NCBI GenBank assembly: GCA_050283925.1
Contig: JBNOAI010000007.1
Location: 186,001 to 250,000 of the forward strand
Source: ZC4RG25 sp023428365
GTDB taxonomy: Bacteria; Pseudomonadota; Alphaproteobacteria; Rhizobiales; Hyphomicrobiaceae
Reading direction: 5' to 3'
DNA length: 64,000 bases
Part shown: positions 25,725-34,597 of the stretch, one piece after another
Position numbering within the stretch: position 1 is the first letter of the stretch
Layout: each line of letters begins with the position of its first letter
The notes under the pieces: generated by a model
The model's input: only the letters and a program-made list of their open reading frames with translations
What the model was told of the DNA's origin: nothing
Database searches by the model: none
Translations under genes and position numbers: made by a program

Positions 25725-27047
25725 TCAGCTCGACAGCTGGCGCGCGACTTCCTGGAACGCATCCACGCTTACCGGATCGCGTGGCGTTTGTTGGAGAGCA
25801 GCGTAGAGTTTTGGCACCAGTTCGACGGATCTATCGAGTTCGGGATCTTCGCCGACTTTATAGCCGCCCATCACTCTGAGATCGCGGGTTTCGTCGAAAC
25901 GGGCAATCATGCCGCGCAGCCTCAGGATCAGTTTCTGCTGCTCGGGCGTCCAAACGACGTGCGCCATTCGCGAGATGGATCGCAGCAGGTCGACTGCGGG
26001 ATAGCGGCCATGATCGGCAATCGCGCGGTCCAGCACCACGTGCCCGTCCAGCGTACCGCGAATGCTGTCGGCAATCGGATCGTTATGATCGTCGCCATCG
26101 ACGAGGACAGAAAAGATACCGGTAATCGATCCGGTGCCTTCGCTGCCTGTTCCCGCGCGTTCCAGCAGTTTGGGCAGTTCACTGAACACGCCCGGCGTGT
26201 ATCCACGTGCAACGGGAGGCTCGCCGGCTGCGAGCTCCACTTCGCGGATGGCATGTGCGAAGCGGGTGATGGAGTCGATGATCAGCAGCACGCTGCGTCC
26301 TTGATCACGGAAATATTCGGCAATGCACATGGCCGTGCGTGGCGCGAGGCGGCGGCGCATTGCGCTTTCATCGGCGGTTGCGACGACGGCGACCATGCGC
26401 TCGCGACTGGCGCCGATGGTATCCTCGATGAACTCGCGTACTTCGCGCCCGCGTTCACCGACCAGGGCGATCACGACGGTGTCGAAACCTTCAGCCTTTG
26501 CGAGCATCGCCAACAGCGTGGATTTGCCGAGGCCGGAGCCGGCAAAAATGCCGATACGCTGTCCTGAGCAAAGCGGCGTGAAAAGATCGATTACGCGAAT
26601 TCCCGTACGCGCCGGCTTCTGCAGACGCTGACGCGTCATGGCCGCTGGCGGAGCGCGATCGAGCGTCACGGCTTCCGCGCCTTGGGTAAGATTGCCCAAT
26701 CCGTCGATCGGCGTGCCGAACGCATCGAGAATGCGCCCGCGCCAGGAATCGTCGGGACTGAGCATGATGGGGCCGCGCGACCAAACCCGCGTTCCCAGAC
26801 CAACTCTCAATGTCTCCGTGAACGGCTTTACGGTCGCGCCACGTTCGTCGATGCGAATGACTTCGCCAAGTTCGCCGCGATCGCCAAATTCGACGCACTG
26901 CCCAAGCTTCAAAAATCGCGACAGGCCCTCAACGCGCAGAACAGTCGGTGTCGCCTCTGCAACTGATCCGCCGACACGGAGCAGACCGTGATCAGGCGAC
27001 GCCGGTGTCAGCGCGGCTGCCAAAGCATGCAGAGCATTCATGCTCAC
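25725..27047 (-). CDS. fliI: Flagellum-specific export ATPase FliI
   Basis: A 440-residue F1-beta-like ATPase. The Walker A loop AGSGLGKST lies at 169-177, and Walker B is in SVLLIIDSITRFAHAIREVELAAGEPP. It drives loading of flagellar proteins into the export gate, with FliH as regulator. GTG at 27047 overlaps the flgF stop by four bases; ATG at 27041 is an alternative two codons in. It is the last gene of the minus-strand unit and converges with the run ending at 25686, with only 38 bases between. Separation of fliI from fliH (43260) is common in this group. Confidence 0.95.
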   Translation of the reverse strand: MSMNALHALAAALTPASPDHGLLRVGGSVAEATPTVLRVEGLSRFLKLGQCVEFGDRGELGEVIRIDERGATVKPFTETLRVGLGTRVWSRGPIMLSPDDSWRGRILDAFGTPIDGLGNLTQGAEAVTLDRAPPAAMTRQRLQKPARTGIRVIDLFTPLCSGQRIGIFAGSGLGKSTLLAMLAKAEGFDTVVIALVGERGREVREFIEDTIGASRERMVAVVATADESAMRRRLAPRTAMCIAEYFRDQGRSVLLIIDSITRFAHAIREVELAAGEPPVARGYTPGVFSELPKLLERAGTGSEGTGSITGIFSVLVDGDDHNDPIADSIRGTLDGHVVLDRAIADHGRYPAVDLLRSISRMAHVVWTPEQQKLILRLRGMIARFDETRDLRVMGGYKVGEDPELDRSVELVPKLYAALQQTPRDPVSVDAFQEVARQLSS

Positions 27048-27769
27048 GAGGTCGCGCCAAGTGTTTTGACGGCTTCTTTCATCGTCGTATCGGACTCACT
27101 GAGAGCATTCGACATGGCTTCGAAGGCGCGCGACACCATGATCAGCGTCGACATCTCGTGCACTGGATTGACGTTGGCGCGCTCAACGTATCCCTGCGAA
27201 ACGCCAGCACGCGTGAAATCAAGCAGGGGTGTCGCAGCCTGATCCGGGATGACGCCGGAGTTTTCATAACGTCTCAGCGCGGCCCGCTCATCGATCTGGA
27301 ACAGGCCCAGCACACCGACCTGCCTGCCCCCCTGTGTGATGGTGCCATCGCGGGCGATATTGGGCGGGCCGGCATTCGGGTCGACCATCACCGCAGCGCC
27401 GCCGACGTCGAGAATGGCATGACCGTTCAGCGTGCGCAGTTCTCCATCCTCGGTCATTCGCATGCGACCGTCGCGAGTGTAGACTTGGCCACCCGGCGTG
27501 GCGATGGCGAGCCAGGCATCGCCTTCGACAGCCACGTCGAGCTGGTTGTCGGTGCGGACGAGCTCACCGCTGTTGCGCGACAGATGCGTTTTCCCCTGAG
27601 TGACAAAGGATACCGGATCAAGCGAAGCTTGCGAGAGCATCGTTTCGAAGCGCACCTGCTCCGCGCGGAAACCTACGGTGCTCGCGTTCGCGACGTTGTC
27701 GGCGATGGTTTCCATCCGCCGCTGCAACGCGAGCTGGCCTGACAGCGAAACGTAAAGGCCTGACTGCAT
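27044..27769 (-). CDS. flgF: Flagellar basal-body rod protein FlgF
   Basis: A 241-residue rod protein. It opens with MQSGLYVSLSGQLALQRRMETIADNVANASTVGFRAEQVRFE and closes with GYVERANVNPVHEMSTLIMVSRAFEAMSNAL, the axial family ends. Central VEGDAWLAIATPGGQVYTRDGRM matches FlgF/FlgG. It forms part of the proximal rod. The ATG directly abuts the stop of the DUF1217 gene, and its stop overlaps fliI, so the three are one transcript. Confidence 0.93.
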   Translation of the reverse strand: MQSGLYVSLSGQLALQRRMETIADNVANASTVGFRAEQVRFETMLSQASLDPVSFVTQGKTHLSRNSGELVRTDNQLDVAVEGDAWLAIATPGGQVYTRDGRMRMTEDGELRTLNGHAILDVGGAAVMVDPNAGPPNIARDGTITQGGRQVGVLGLFQIDERAALRRYENSGVIPDQAATPLLDFTRAGVSQGYVERANVNPVHEMSTLIMVSRAFEAMSNALSESDTTMKEAVKTLGATS

Positions 27770-28552
27770 TCAAATGCCTCTGATCTTGAGTTTCTGCAGG
27801 CTGGTCAGAACATCGATGCCGAGACCGATCTGCCGTGGTTGATTGATGAGCAGACTGGCCGGCATCTGCGGCGTGCTTGGATTGGAGATTTCCCAGAGTG
27901 TGGTGAAGCGCTGGATGAACTTCTCGACTTTCGCCGGGTCCTCGAAGTCCTCGAGCTTGACACGCTTGGAGATCGTCGCCGCCAGCTTATCGATTTCTCC
28001 TGTCATCGCGGCGTCCGGAAGGCCAAGTGCTGTCTGCACAACCTTGGCCAACGCGCGATCGCCGAGTATTTCGTAGATGTTGTCGATGTCAGCAGCCTTA
28101 CGTGAGAAGTAGAGGGCGAGCCGTACACCCTCATTCTGGCTTCCGGCGTTCTCCTCCAGCGTCTGGCGCATGTAGCGGTCGACGGTGCCTTGCTGCGTGC
28201 GTCCGAAGGCCGTGGTGGAGTCGCCATGCGCTGCGAAATTGAATGTCTCGACAAATTCCTTGTAGCGCGTGTCCGAAAGCTTGTTGACGAAACTGTTTTC
28301 GTCGCTGACGCCCTCGGTCAGAGCTTTGCGCATGAAGGCCTTGGCGTAATCCATGTCGCTCAGGCCGAACGCCTTCATGGCGTATTTGAAAATACGGTTA
28401 TCGCCGAGAAAATCGTCGATCGATTTCACGTTGCCGATGTTCTTCAGGTAGTACTCGGTCTCGCGCGCGACCATAGGCTGCTTTGCAGTCGTTGCGATCG
28501 ACCGGTCGAGGTCCTTCGTAATCATCCTGTAACTGAGGTCAGTGGTCAGCAC
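27770..28552 (-). CDS. DUF1217 family flagellar-cluster protein
   Basis: About 261 residues, soluble. It belongs to the DUF1217 family found next to flgF in rhizobial flagellar clusters: TTDLSYRMITKDLDRSIATTAKQPMVARETEYYLKNI, then SIDDFLGDNRIFKYAMKAFGLSDMDYAKAFMRKAL. The function is not established. The frame is open to 28651, but GTG at 28552 has GGGAGAAG eight bases upstream and begins exactly at the family start, whereas the longer version adds a basic, unconserved tail. It is the first gene of the unit that diverges from motA across a CtrA-type site. Confidence 0.85.
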   Translation of the reverse strand: MLTTDLSYRMITKDLDRSIATTAKQPMVARETEYYLKNIGNVKSIDDFLGDNRIFKYAMKAFGLSDMDYAKAFMRKALTEGVSDENSFVNKLSDTRYKEFVETFNFAAHGDSTTAFGRTQQGTVDRYMRQTLEENAGSQNEGVRLALYFSRKAADIDNIYEILGDRALAKVVQTALGLPDAAMTGEIDKLAATISKRVKLEDFEDPAKVEKFIQRFTTLWEISNPSTPQMPASLLINQPRQIGLGIDVLTSLQKLKIRGI

Positions 28553-28663
28553 GTGCGCTTCTCCCGAGAACAGCTGTGCTGGACAGTGGCGGATCCGCCT
28601 TACCCGAAGCTGTTTAAGTCGTGCGCTGGCCGGCGAAACAGGCTCGCGCAAGGCTCGGGGCGT

Positions 28664-28678
28664 TTAACACATCATTAA
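28664..28678. promoter_or_regulatory. CtrA-type binding site between divergent flagellar units
   Basis: TTAA at 28664-28667 and TTAA at 28675-28678 with a seven-base spacer, the CtrA consensus. It sits 27 bases before the motA start and 112 bases before the DUF1217 gene start on the other strand, so it could control either or both units. Confidence 0.65.
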
Positions 28679-28704
28679 GGGGTGCAAACTGGGGGTTCTG
28701 TCTT

Positions 28705-29598
28705 GTGACTATCGTCATCGGCCTTGTGATCACGCTTGCCTGTATGCTTGGTGGCTTCATGGCCATGGGCGGTCATGTTGGCGTGATCTGGCAGCCATGG
28801 GAATATGTGATCATCTGTGGTGCCGCCCTGGGCACGTTCGTCGTCGCCAATCCGATGAAGACGATCAAGGACTGCGGCAAAGGCATCGGTGAGGCATTCA
28901 AGAATGCGGTGCCGACGTCGCGTGAATATCTGGATATTCTCGGTGTGCTGCACGCGCTGATGCGCGAATTGCGTGGGCCGAATCGCAATGACGTTGAGGC
29001 GCACATCGAGAATCCCGCGGAGTCTGCGCTGTTTCAGCGTTATCCTGCGGTTCTTGCAAATCCCGCATTGACGACATTCATCAGCGATTATTGCCGCCTG
29101 ATCCTCATGGGCAATGCGCGGCCTCATGAGATCGAATCTCTGATGGACGAAGAGATCGAGACTGTCCGGCATGATACGATGAAGGCGCAGCAGGCTCTGG
29201 TTACGGTGTCGGAGGCGCTGCCGGCACTTGGGATCGTGGCGGCGGTGCTGGGTGTGATCAAGGCGATGGGCGCGCTCGATCAGGCGCCGGAAGTGTTGGG
29301 CGCGCTAATCGGTGCCGCGCTGGTCGGCACGTTCGCGGGTATCTTTTTCTCATATGCTGTTGTGTCGCCGGTGGCGGCCAAGCTGAAGCAGGTGCGCGAG
29401 AAGAAGATGCGGCTCTATATCATCGTCAAGCAGACGCTGCTGGCTTTCATGAACGGAGCTATGCCGCAAGTCGCGCTGGAGCATGGCCGCAAGACGATTT
29501 CGGCTTATGAGCGGCCGACGATCGACGAGGTCGAGCAGGCCGCAATGTCGACCGGTGCTGCCGGATCTGACGATGCGGTACGCAAGGAGGCTGCATAG
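28705..29598 (+). CDS. motA: Flagellar motor stator protein MotA
   Basis: About 297 residues with four membrane helices. The start matches MotA (TIVIGLVITLACMLGGFMAMGGHVGVIWQPWEYVIICGAALG), and the stator pore helices are at LPALGIVAAVLGVIKAMGAL and ALIGAALVGTFAGIFFSYAVVSPV. It conducts protons with MotB and presses on FliG. The frame is open from GTG 28621, but that would place the CtrA site inside the gene; GTG at 28705, ten bases after GGGGG, starts at the true MotA N-terminus. It heads a long plus-strand run and is unlinked from motB (43901). Confidence 0.93.
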   Translation: MTIVIGLVITLACMLGGFMAMGGHVGVIWQPWEYVIICGAALGTFVVANPMKTIKDCGKGIGEAFKNAVPTSREYLDILGVLHALMRELRGPNRNDVEAHIENPAESALFQRYPAVLANPALTTFISDYCRLILMGNARPHEIESLMDEEIETVRHDTMKAQQALVTVSEALPALGIVAAVLGVIKAMGALDQAPEVLGALIGAALVGTFAGIFFSYAVVSPVAAKLKQVREKKMRLYIIVKQTLLAFMNGAMPQVALEHGRKTISAYERPTIDEVEQAAMSTGAAGSDDAVRKEAA

Positions 29599-29604
29599 CC
29601 CGGC

Positions 29605-30558
29605 ATGACGGTAGCCGCTCAGGAAAGAGTTCAGCGCGATGCGATCACCGCGATCCTCGGTGGGGAGATGGCGGTCGCAGAGCGCCTTCCCATGTTTCCC
29701 GTTGCTTTGGAGCGTTCGGCTGAGGCGGGCGCAGAGCAATTGCGGGAAGTTTCGGCGCTGGTCCCGCAAATATCTCTGATTGCCATCGGAAATGGCACGG
29801 TCTCGCAGTTGCTGGATGCTGAGCCCGGCGCAAGCATTGTCGAGTTGCTGTACGCCGCCGAGTGGGATTCGCATCTTCTTGTGCGGATGGAGCGCGATCT
29901 TGTTTATGCCTACATCGATATGGTGCTTGGCGGCGACGGCTCGCAGGCCGCCTTCGATGAGGTTCGCCCGCTGTCGCGCATGGAAATGCGGGTGGGGCGA
30001 ACACTGATTGCGCGTATCGGCAAAGCCTTGGAGACCGGCTTCGCGGCGCTGGCTCAAAGCGCGTTTTCCGTCGTTGAGCATCAGGAGCGGCTCGATCTGG
30101 GATTGCTCGGTGGCCCTGCCGCGCCTGTCGCGATTGCCCGCCTGCGCATCGACTTCGCTGATCGCGGTGGTGATTTTCTGGTCGCATTTCCAAACATTTT
30201 GTTGACGGCGCTGCGGCCGGCGTTGGCGCGCGCGCCAACCGCGGAGACCCCGCGGTCAGATCCACGCTGGAGCCGGCAAATCCAAAGCGAGATTACCCGG
30301 ACCCGTGTTGTGCTGCGCGCAGTGCTTGATGAGCAGATGCAGACGCTCGGTGATATCTCCGCGTTGAAGGTCGGTCAGGTTCTGGAGCTGGATGCCACGC
30401 CGCGCAGTCGCATCCGCGTGGAATGCAACGGTGAGGCGTTGCTGTGGTGCGAGATCGGCAAGTCGAACGGAGCCTATACGCTGAGGGTGGACGACTTCAT
30501 CGATCAGGACCAGGAGTTCATGCACGGCCTCCTGTCTGATGCGGCAGGCGGGAATTGA
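29605..30558 (+). CDS. fliM: Flagellar motor switch protein FliM
   Basis: A 317-residue switch protein. The N-terminal part lacks an obvious EIDALL-type CheY-binding motif: it begins MTVAAQERVQRDAITAILGGEMAVAERLP. The middle CheC-like domain (LLYAAEWDSHLLVRMERDLVYAYIDMVLGGDG) and the C-terminal SpoA/FliN-like domain (about 245-310, DISALKVGQVLELDATPRSRIRVECNGEALLW) are clear. It forms the C ring with FliG and FliN. It follows motA by six bases. Confidence 0.9.
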   Translation: MTVAAQERVQRDAITAILGGEMAVAERLPMFPVALERSAEAGAEQLREVSALVPQISLIAIGNGTVSQLLDAEPGASIVELLYAAEWDSHLLVRMERDLVYAYIDMVLGGDGSQAAFDEVRPLSRMEMRVGRTLIARIGKALETGFAALAQSAFSVVEHQERLDLGLLGGPAAPVAIARLRIDFADRGGDFLVAFPNILLTALRPALARAPTAETPRSDPRWSRQIQSEITRTRVVLRAVLDEQMQTLGDISALKVGQVLELDATPRSRIRVECNGEALLWCEIGKSNGAYTLRVDDFIDQDQEFMHGLLSDAAGGN

Positions 30559-30621
30559 GGACGTGAGGCCGGTTGGCTTCGATAGACGATGAAGCTCGAG
30601 AAAGATCCCGGGGAAAAAGAT

Positions 30622-31026
30622 ATGTCGCAAAGCACGACCGCCGCGAAGCAGGATACATTGCTTCAAGAGTTTGCTGCCGAGCTCACCCCGACTCAGGAGG
30701 AGCTTGCAGAAGCTCTAGGTCCTGCCCAGGCTCCTGGGTCATCGGATGGCGCTGGTGCGGGCTCTCCGCTTGGGCGCAATCTTGAGATGATCATGCGGAT
30801 TCCTGTTTCCGTGCAGATTGTTCTCGGCTCGGCGACGATGCCGGTGTCCGGGTTGGCGAAGTTGGGACGTGGGGCGGTCATTCCGCTTGACCGCAGGGTC
30901 GGCGAGCCCGTGGATGTCGTTGTGAATGGCCGGGTTGTCGCCCGGGGCGATGTTGTTGTTATGGAGGAAGGCTCCTCGCGATTCGGCATAGCGCTGACCG
31001 AAGTCGTTACGGCGCCGAAGTCATAA
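30622..31026 (+). CDS. fliN: Flagellar motor switch protein FliN
   Basis: About 134 residues. A disordered, acidic N-terminal half precedes a SpoA domain at about 55-130: LEMIMRIPVSVQIVLGSATMPVSGLAKLGRGAVIPLDRRVGEPVDVVVNGRVVARGDVVV, typical of FliN. It forms the lower C ring and a docking site for FliH. A longer frame begins at 30589; ATG at 30622 with GGGGAAAAAGA upstream is the better start. Confidence 0.93.
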   Translation: MSQSTTAAKQDTLLQEFAAELTPTQEELAEALGPAQAPGSSDGAGAGSPLGRNLEMIMRIPVSVQIVLGSATMPVSGLAKLGRGAVIPLDRRVGEPVDVVVNGRVVARGDVVVMEEGSSRFGIALTEVVTAPKS

Positions 31027-31071
31027 ACGTCTGTTGGTCTCGCAGGGGAGACGAAGTCAATCGCGAGTGCC

Positions 31072-32106
31072 ATGACGAGCAAGTCGCAGGTTCGGGCCGA
31101 GCCGGATGCGGGCAAGTTGACGGGTGCGGAGAAGGTTGCCGTGCTACTGTTGGCGCTTGGCCGGCCGAAGGCTGCGCGCTTGCTGAAGCGCTTTGGGGCT
31201 GACGAAATTCGTCAAATCGCGAGCGTCGCCAACGAGTTGCCTTCGGTTTCTCCAGGTGACTTGGCTGTACTCGTCGAGGATTTCGCCAAGACGTTTTCCG
31301 GCGGCGTCAACTTCGTTGGAACAGCCAGCGAGGTCAGGGGGTTGCTGTCGGATCTTATGAGTGAAGATGAGATCACGGCGATGCTCGAAGATCGCGGTGA
31401 GGCTCCGCTTCCTCCCGAGGGTGAGCCGGTTTGGGCCGGATTTTCACGTCTCAAGGATGATTCGCTGCGTGACTATCTCGTCGGCGAGCATCCGCAGCTG
31501 GCGGCTACTATTCTCTCGCGGATCGATTCGGCGACGTCGGCTCGCATCCTCGGTTCGTTGGCGCCGGACTTCCGCAACATGCTGTTGTGGCGGATGCTTA
31601 GCATAAAGACCGTCGCGGACGATGCGTTGGAAGCGCTTGAGCTGGCTCTCAAAGAGGATCTGATCGCGCTGTCGTCGTCGGCTGTCGGGCCGCATACTGG
31701 GATCGCCGACATCCTGAACCGCCTCGACAAGTCGCAATCGGATGATGCTTTGCGGCTTCTGGCCGAGGTTCGTCCAGCCGACGTGCGGATGCTTCGGAGC
31801 ATGCTGTTTACGTTCGAGGATTTGTATCTCCTGTCGCAGCGGTCGTTGAGCACGGTTCTCAATCAGGTGCCTGTCGATCAGCTTGTTACGTCGCTTCACG
31901 GCACCGATCCGTCGTTCCAGGCAATTGTGTTGGGCGTGCTTGGCGCCCGTGCCCGTCGCATGGTCGAGGCGGAGCTGCAGCCAGGTCGCGAGGCTCCCGC
32001 GAAAGATACCGCTGAAGCCCGGCGGGCGATCGTCGATCTGGTTCTGAGATTGGTGGCGCAGGGACAGGTTGAGTTACCGTCAACAGACGAAAATCAGGCA
32101 GCTTGA
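31072..32106 (+). CDS. fliG: Flagellar motor switch protein FliG
   Basis: A 344-residue FliG of standard size. The N-terminal domain (LTGAEKVAVLLLALGRPKAARLLKRFGADEIRQIA) binds FliF. The middle domain includes LRDYLVGEHPQLAATILSRID, the EHPQ motif of the FliM-binding site. The C-terminal torque domain has DVRMLRSMLFTFEDLYLLSQRSL, including the motif MLFTFED. The usual C-terminal charged-ridge helix is followed by a short tail. It joins the MS ring to the C ring and contacts MotA. Confidence 0.94.
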   Translation: MTSKSQVRAEPDAGKLTGAEKVAVLLLALGRPKAARLLKRFGADEIRQIASVANELPSVSPGDLAVLVEDFAKTFSGGVNFVGTASEVRGLLSDLMSEDEITAMLEDRGEAPLPPEGEPVWAGFSRLKDDSLRDYLVGEHPQLAATILSRIDSATSARILGSLAPDFRNMLLWRMLSIKTVADDALEALELALKEDLIALSSSAVGPHTGIADILNRLDKSQSDDALRLLAEVRPADVRMLRSMLFTFEDLYLLSQRSLSTVLNQVPVDQLVTSLHGTDPSFQAIVLGVLGARARRMVEAELQPGREAPAKDTAEARRAIVDLVLRLVAQGQVELPSTDENQAA

Positions 32107-32122
32107 GGAGGGTTGACCTTCC

Positions 32123-33199
32123 ATGTCTGAAGACGCTCCCGATAAAGACAGTAAAACCGAAGAGGCCAGTGAGAAGAAAACCCGCGACGCGATCGAAAAG
32201 GGAAATATTCCATTTTCGAAAGAAACGGCGGTTTTCGGATCGTTGCTTGGCATCTTCTTTATTGCATGGCTTTTCGCGAGCCGCGTTTCGGACATGCAAT
32301 CGTCGCTGGCGCGGTTCATTGACAACCCCGGCGGCTGGTCGCTCGAGAATGGCGGTGATGCGGTCAATGTTTTAGCTGGCGTTGGCTGGGACGCGGCAAA
32401 ACTTCTATTTCCGGCGATTGTCGTGCTCGCCGCGTTGGGATTGCTCTCGTCGCTGGCTCAAAACCCGCCGCAAATGGTGGTCGACCGCATTCAGCCGAAA
32501 TTATCACGGCTTTCGATATCCAAGGGCTGGACGCGGATCTTCGGCTCTCAGGGTCGGGTGGAGTTTCTGAAGGCAGTCTTCAAGTTCTCAGCCATCAGTT
32601 TTGTCGGGTTTCTGCTGGTCGGCGCCGTGCGCTACGATGTCTTCAATGCCATGTTCATGGAGCCCAGCCAGCTGCCGAGTCTCATTCATGACGTGGCGAT
32701 CCGGCTTGTCGCGGGTGTTGTCGCGGCGACTGTGCTGCTGATGATCGCGGACCTCATCTGGTCGCGGGTGTTCTGGCGGCGCGAGCTGCGCATGACGCGT
32801 CAGGAAGTCAAGGACGAGCACAAGCAGTCCGATGGCGATCCTCTGCTTAAGGCGCGCATGCGCTCTCTGGCACGTGATCGCTCGCGTCGGCGGATGATGG
32901 CAGCAGTTCCACGCGCCACGCTGGTTATCGCCAACCCGACTCACTATTCGATCGCGCTGCGCTATGTGAAGGAGGAGGATCCTGCGCCGCGTGTTCTGGC
33001 GAAAGGGAAGGACCTAATTGCACTCAAAATCCGCACTCTAGCCGAGGAAAATGACATCCCCGTTATAGAAGACAAGCTTCTGGCAAGATCGATGTACGAC
33101 AAGGTGGAGGTCGATAAGATAATTCCGCCCGAGTTCTACAAGGCGGTCGCGCAAATTGTCTTCTATGTCATGTCGCGCGGAAAAAAGAGCAGGGCTTGA
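32123..33199 (+). CDS. flhB: Flagellar export gate protein FlhB
   Basis: A 358-residue protein with four membrane segments (about 35-60, 85-110, 145-170 and 190-215) and a cytoplasmic tail. The self-cleavage site NPTH is at 271-274, in VIANPTHYSIALRY. The start has the usual SEDAPDKDSKTEEASEKKTRDAIEKG cluster. It switches export from rod/hook to filament substrates. The ATG follows GAGGAGGG. It is linked with the switch genes, as in other rhizobial islands. Confidence 0.95.
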   Translation: MSEDAPDKDSKTEEASEKKTRDAIEKGNIPFSKETAVFGSLLGIFFIAWLFASRVSDMQSSLARFIDNPGGWSLENGGDAVNVLAGVGWDAAKLLFPAIVVLAALGLLSSLAQNPPQMVVDRIQPKLSRLSISKGWTRIFGSQGRVEFLKAVFKFSAISFVGFLLVGAVRYDVFNAMFMEPSQLPSLIHDVAIRLVAGVVAATVLLMIADLIWSRVFWRRELRMTRQEVKDEHKQSDGDPLLKARMRSLARDRSRRRMMAAVPRATLVIANPTHYSIALRYVKEEDPAPRVLAKGKDLIALKIRTLAEENDIPVIEDKLLARSMYDKVEVDKIIPPEFYKAVAQIVFYVMSRGKKSRA

Positions 33200-33217
33200 C
33201 GCACGGGGTCAATTCGA

Positions 33218-33685
33218 ATGCTGAAGGATGTGTGTGAGGCTCATCAGCGTGAAATCGCAATGGCGGACGCAGTCCGGGAGGTCGCTTCAGAGTTGCGATT
33301 GATTGAATCGGCAGACCTTGTTGCGTACATCTGTGCGGAGCGGTTCGCCAATATTGATCAGCTCGTCAACTCATCGACGGAACTCTTCTATAAGCCAGGA
33401 ACGATTTCGTTCGCGCGTTCTGCGGATGTCGTCATGAACTGGGGTGAATCCCCAATCGTTGTCCTGGATATGGAATTCAATCATCGGCAGATACAAGTAT
33501 ATTTCAAGCTGAAGCTTGAGGCTGTCCAGGCTGGTGTCGAGATTGATTATATCAAGTTTGGGGAGGCTTCAGCCGATCCTCGGGAAAATACCAGGAGCCT
33601 GATTCGGGCTATCGCCGATGCGCGTCTTGGTCCGGTCACATCTCGAATTGCCTTCGGGTATGCCTCAGCCAGAGCGAATCAGTAG
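33218..33685 (+). CDS. Unrecognised protein between flhB and flgB
   Basis: A 155-residue soluble protein with no signal or membrane segment. It has an N-terminal helical part (DAVREVASELRLIESADLVAYICAERFANIDQLVNSSTELF), a beta-rich middle (SPIVVLDMEFNHRQIQVYFKLKLEAVQAGVEIDYIKF) and a C-terminal helix. I do not recognise a family. It is in step with the flagellar run, 18 bases after flhB and followed by 105 non-coding bases before flgB. Its base composition looks lower in GC than its neighbours, which may mean later acquisition or weaker expression. Confidence 0.75.
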   Translation: MLKDVCEAHQREIAMADAVREVASELRLIESADLVAYICAERFANIDQLVNSSTELFYKPGTISFARSADVVMNWGESPIVVLDMEFNHRQIQVYFKLKLEAVQAGVEIDYIKFGEASADPRENTRSLIRAIADARLGPVTSRIAFGYASARANQ

Positions 33686-33790
33686 TTTTTTCTCCGCGAC
33701 GATTTCAAAATAAACGCCAGAGAAATCAGCGGTCAGCCTCGGACAAGACTGACCTTCTAACAAAGAGGCCTTCGCTAGGTTGGGGCCTTT

Positions 33791-34171
33791 ATGATTCCTG
33801 TCCATCTCTTTAATCTCGTTTCTCAACATAATAATTGGCTTTCCGTGCGCCAGTCGGCGATCGCCGGCAATATCGCCAATGCCAATACGCCCGGCTACAA
33901 GGCCGTCGATGCCGCCGCATTCGAGGGTGAGCTCAATTCCGCGCGTCTTGCGATGACGGCGACGCATGCCGGGCATATGGGGCCGGTTGCCGGAACCACG
34001 CCGGTTGCCGACGCGCGTGAGGAAGAGGCCTGGAACATCGTTCATTCCGGTAACTCCGTCAGTCTGGAGCAAGAGATGGTGAAAGCCGGTGAGGTCAATC
34101 GCTCGTACGCCATGAATACCGGCGTGCTGAAAGCATTCCACCGCATGTTGATGGCCAGCACGAAGGGATAA
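33791..34171 (+). CDS. flgB: Flagellar basal-body rod protein FlgB
   Basis: A 126-residue proximal-rod protein. The N-terminal axial motif is FNLVSQHNNWLSVRQSAIAGNIANANTPGYKAVDAAAFE. The C-terminus, GNSVSLEQEMVKAGEVNRSYAMNTGVLKAFHRMLM, is the usual FlgB ending. It begins the flgB-flgC-fliE-flgG set; flgC follows seven bases later. A possible AGGCC/GGCCT hairpin lies just before the ATG in the preceding gap. Confidence 0.93.
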   Translation: MIPVHLFNLVSQHNNWLSVRQSAIAGNIANANTPGYKAVDAAAFEGELNSARLAMTATHAGHMGPVAGTTPVADAREEEAWNIVHSGNSVSLEQEMVKAGEVNRSYAMNTGVLKAFHRMLMASTKG

Positions 34172-34177
34172 CCAGGG

Positions 34178-34597
34178 ATGTCGGATCCTCTGCAGGTCAC
34201 GATGAAGGTGGCGGCCTCGGGCCTCCAGGCGCAATCGGATCGCGTGCGCGTCGTTTCGGAGAATATGGCCAACGCTCAGTCGACAGCAACAACGGCGGGT
34301 GCTGATCCCTACACGCGCAAGACGGTCAGCTTCGAGAGTGAGATCGATCGGCTGACCGGCGCCAATCTCGTGAAAATCGAGAGTGTCGATTTCGATCGTT
34401 CGCCTTTTCGTCTTGAGCATGATCCGGGGCATCCCGCCGCCGACGAGGCTGGGTACGTCAAGCTGCCGAATGTGAACTTGCTAATCGAAATGGCCGATAT
34501 GCGTGAGGCTAATCGCTCCTATGAGGCCAACCTTCAGGTGATCAAGCAGGCGCGAGAGATGATCTCGATGACCATCGACCTGTTGAGGTCGACCTGA
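34178..34597 (+). CDS. flgC: Flagellar basal-body rod protein FlgC
   Basis: A 139-residue rod protein with the axial N-terminus MKVAASGLQAQSDRVRVVSENMANAQSTATTAGADPYTRK. The C-terminal VKLPNVNLLIEMADMREANRSYEANLQVIKQAREM is the FlgC signature. The stop codon shares a base with the fliE ATG (TGATG), so the genes are coupled. Confidence 0.94.
   Translation: MSDPLQVTMKVAASGLQAQSDRVRVVSENMANAQSTATTAGADPYTRKTVSFESEIDRLTGANLVKIESVDFDRSPFRLEHDPGHPAADEAGYVKLPNVNLLIEMADMREANRSYEANLQVIKQAREMISMTIDLLRST

Noticed and set aside
33694..33790. Hairpin AGGCC/GGCCT before flgB as a terminator
   Set aside because: The stem is short and imperfect, the loop is 12 bases and the T-run is minimal; flgB follows at once.
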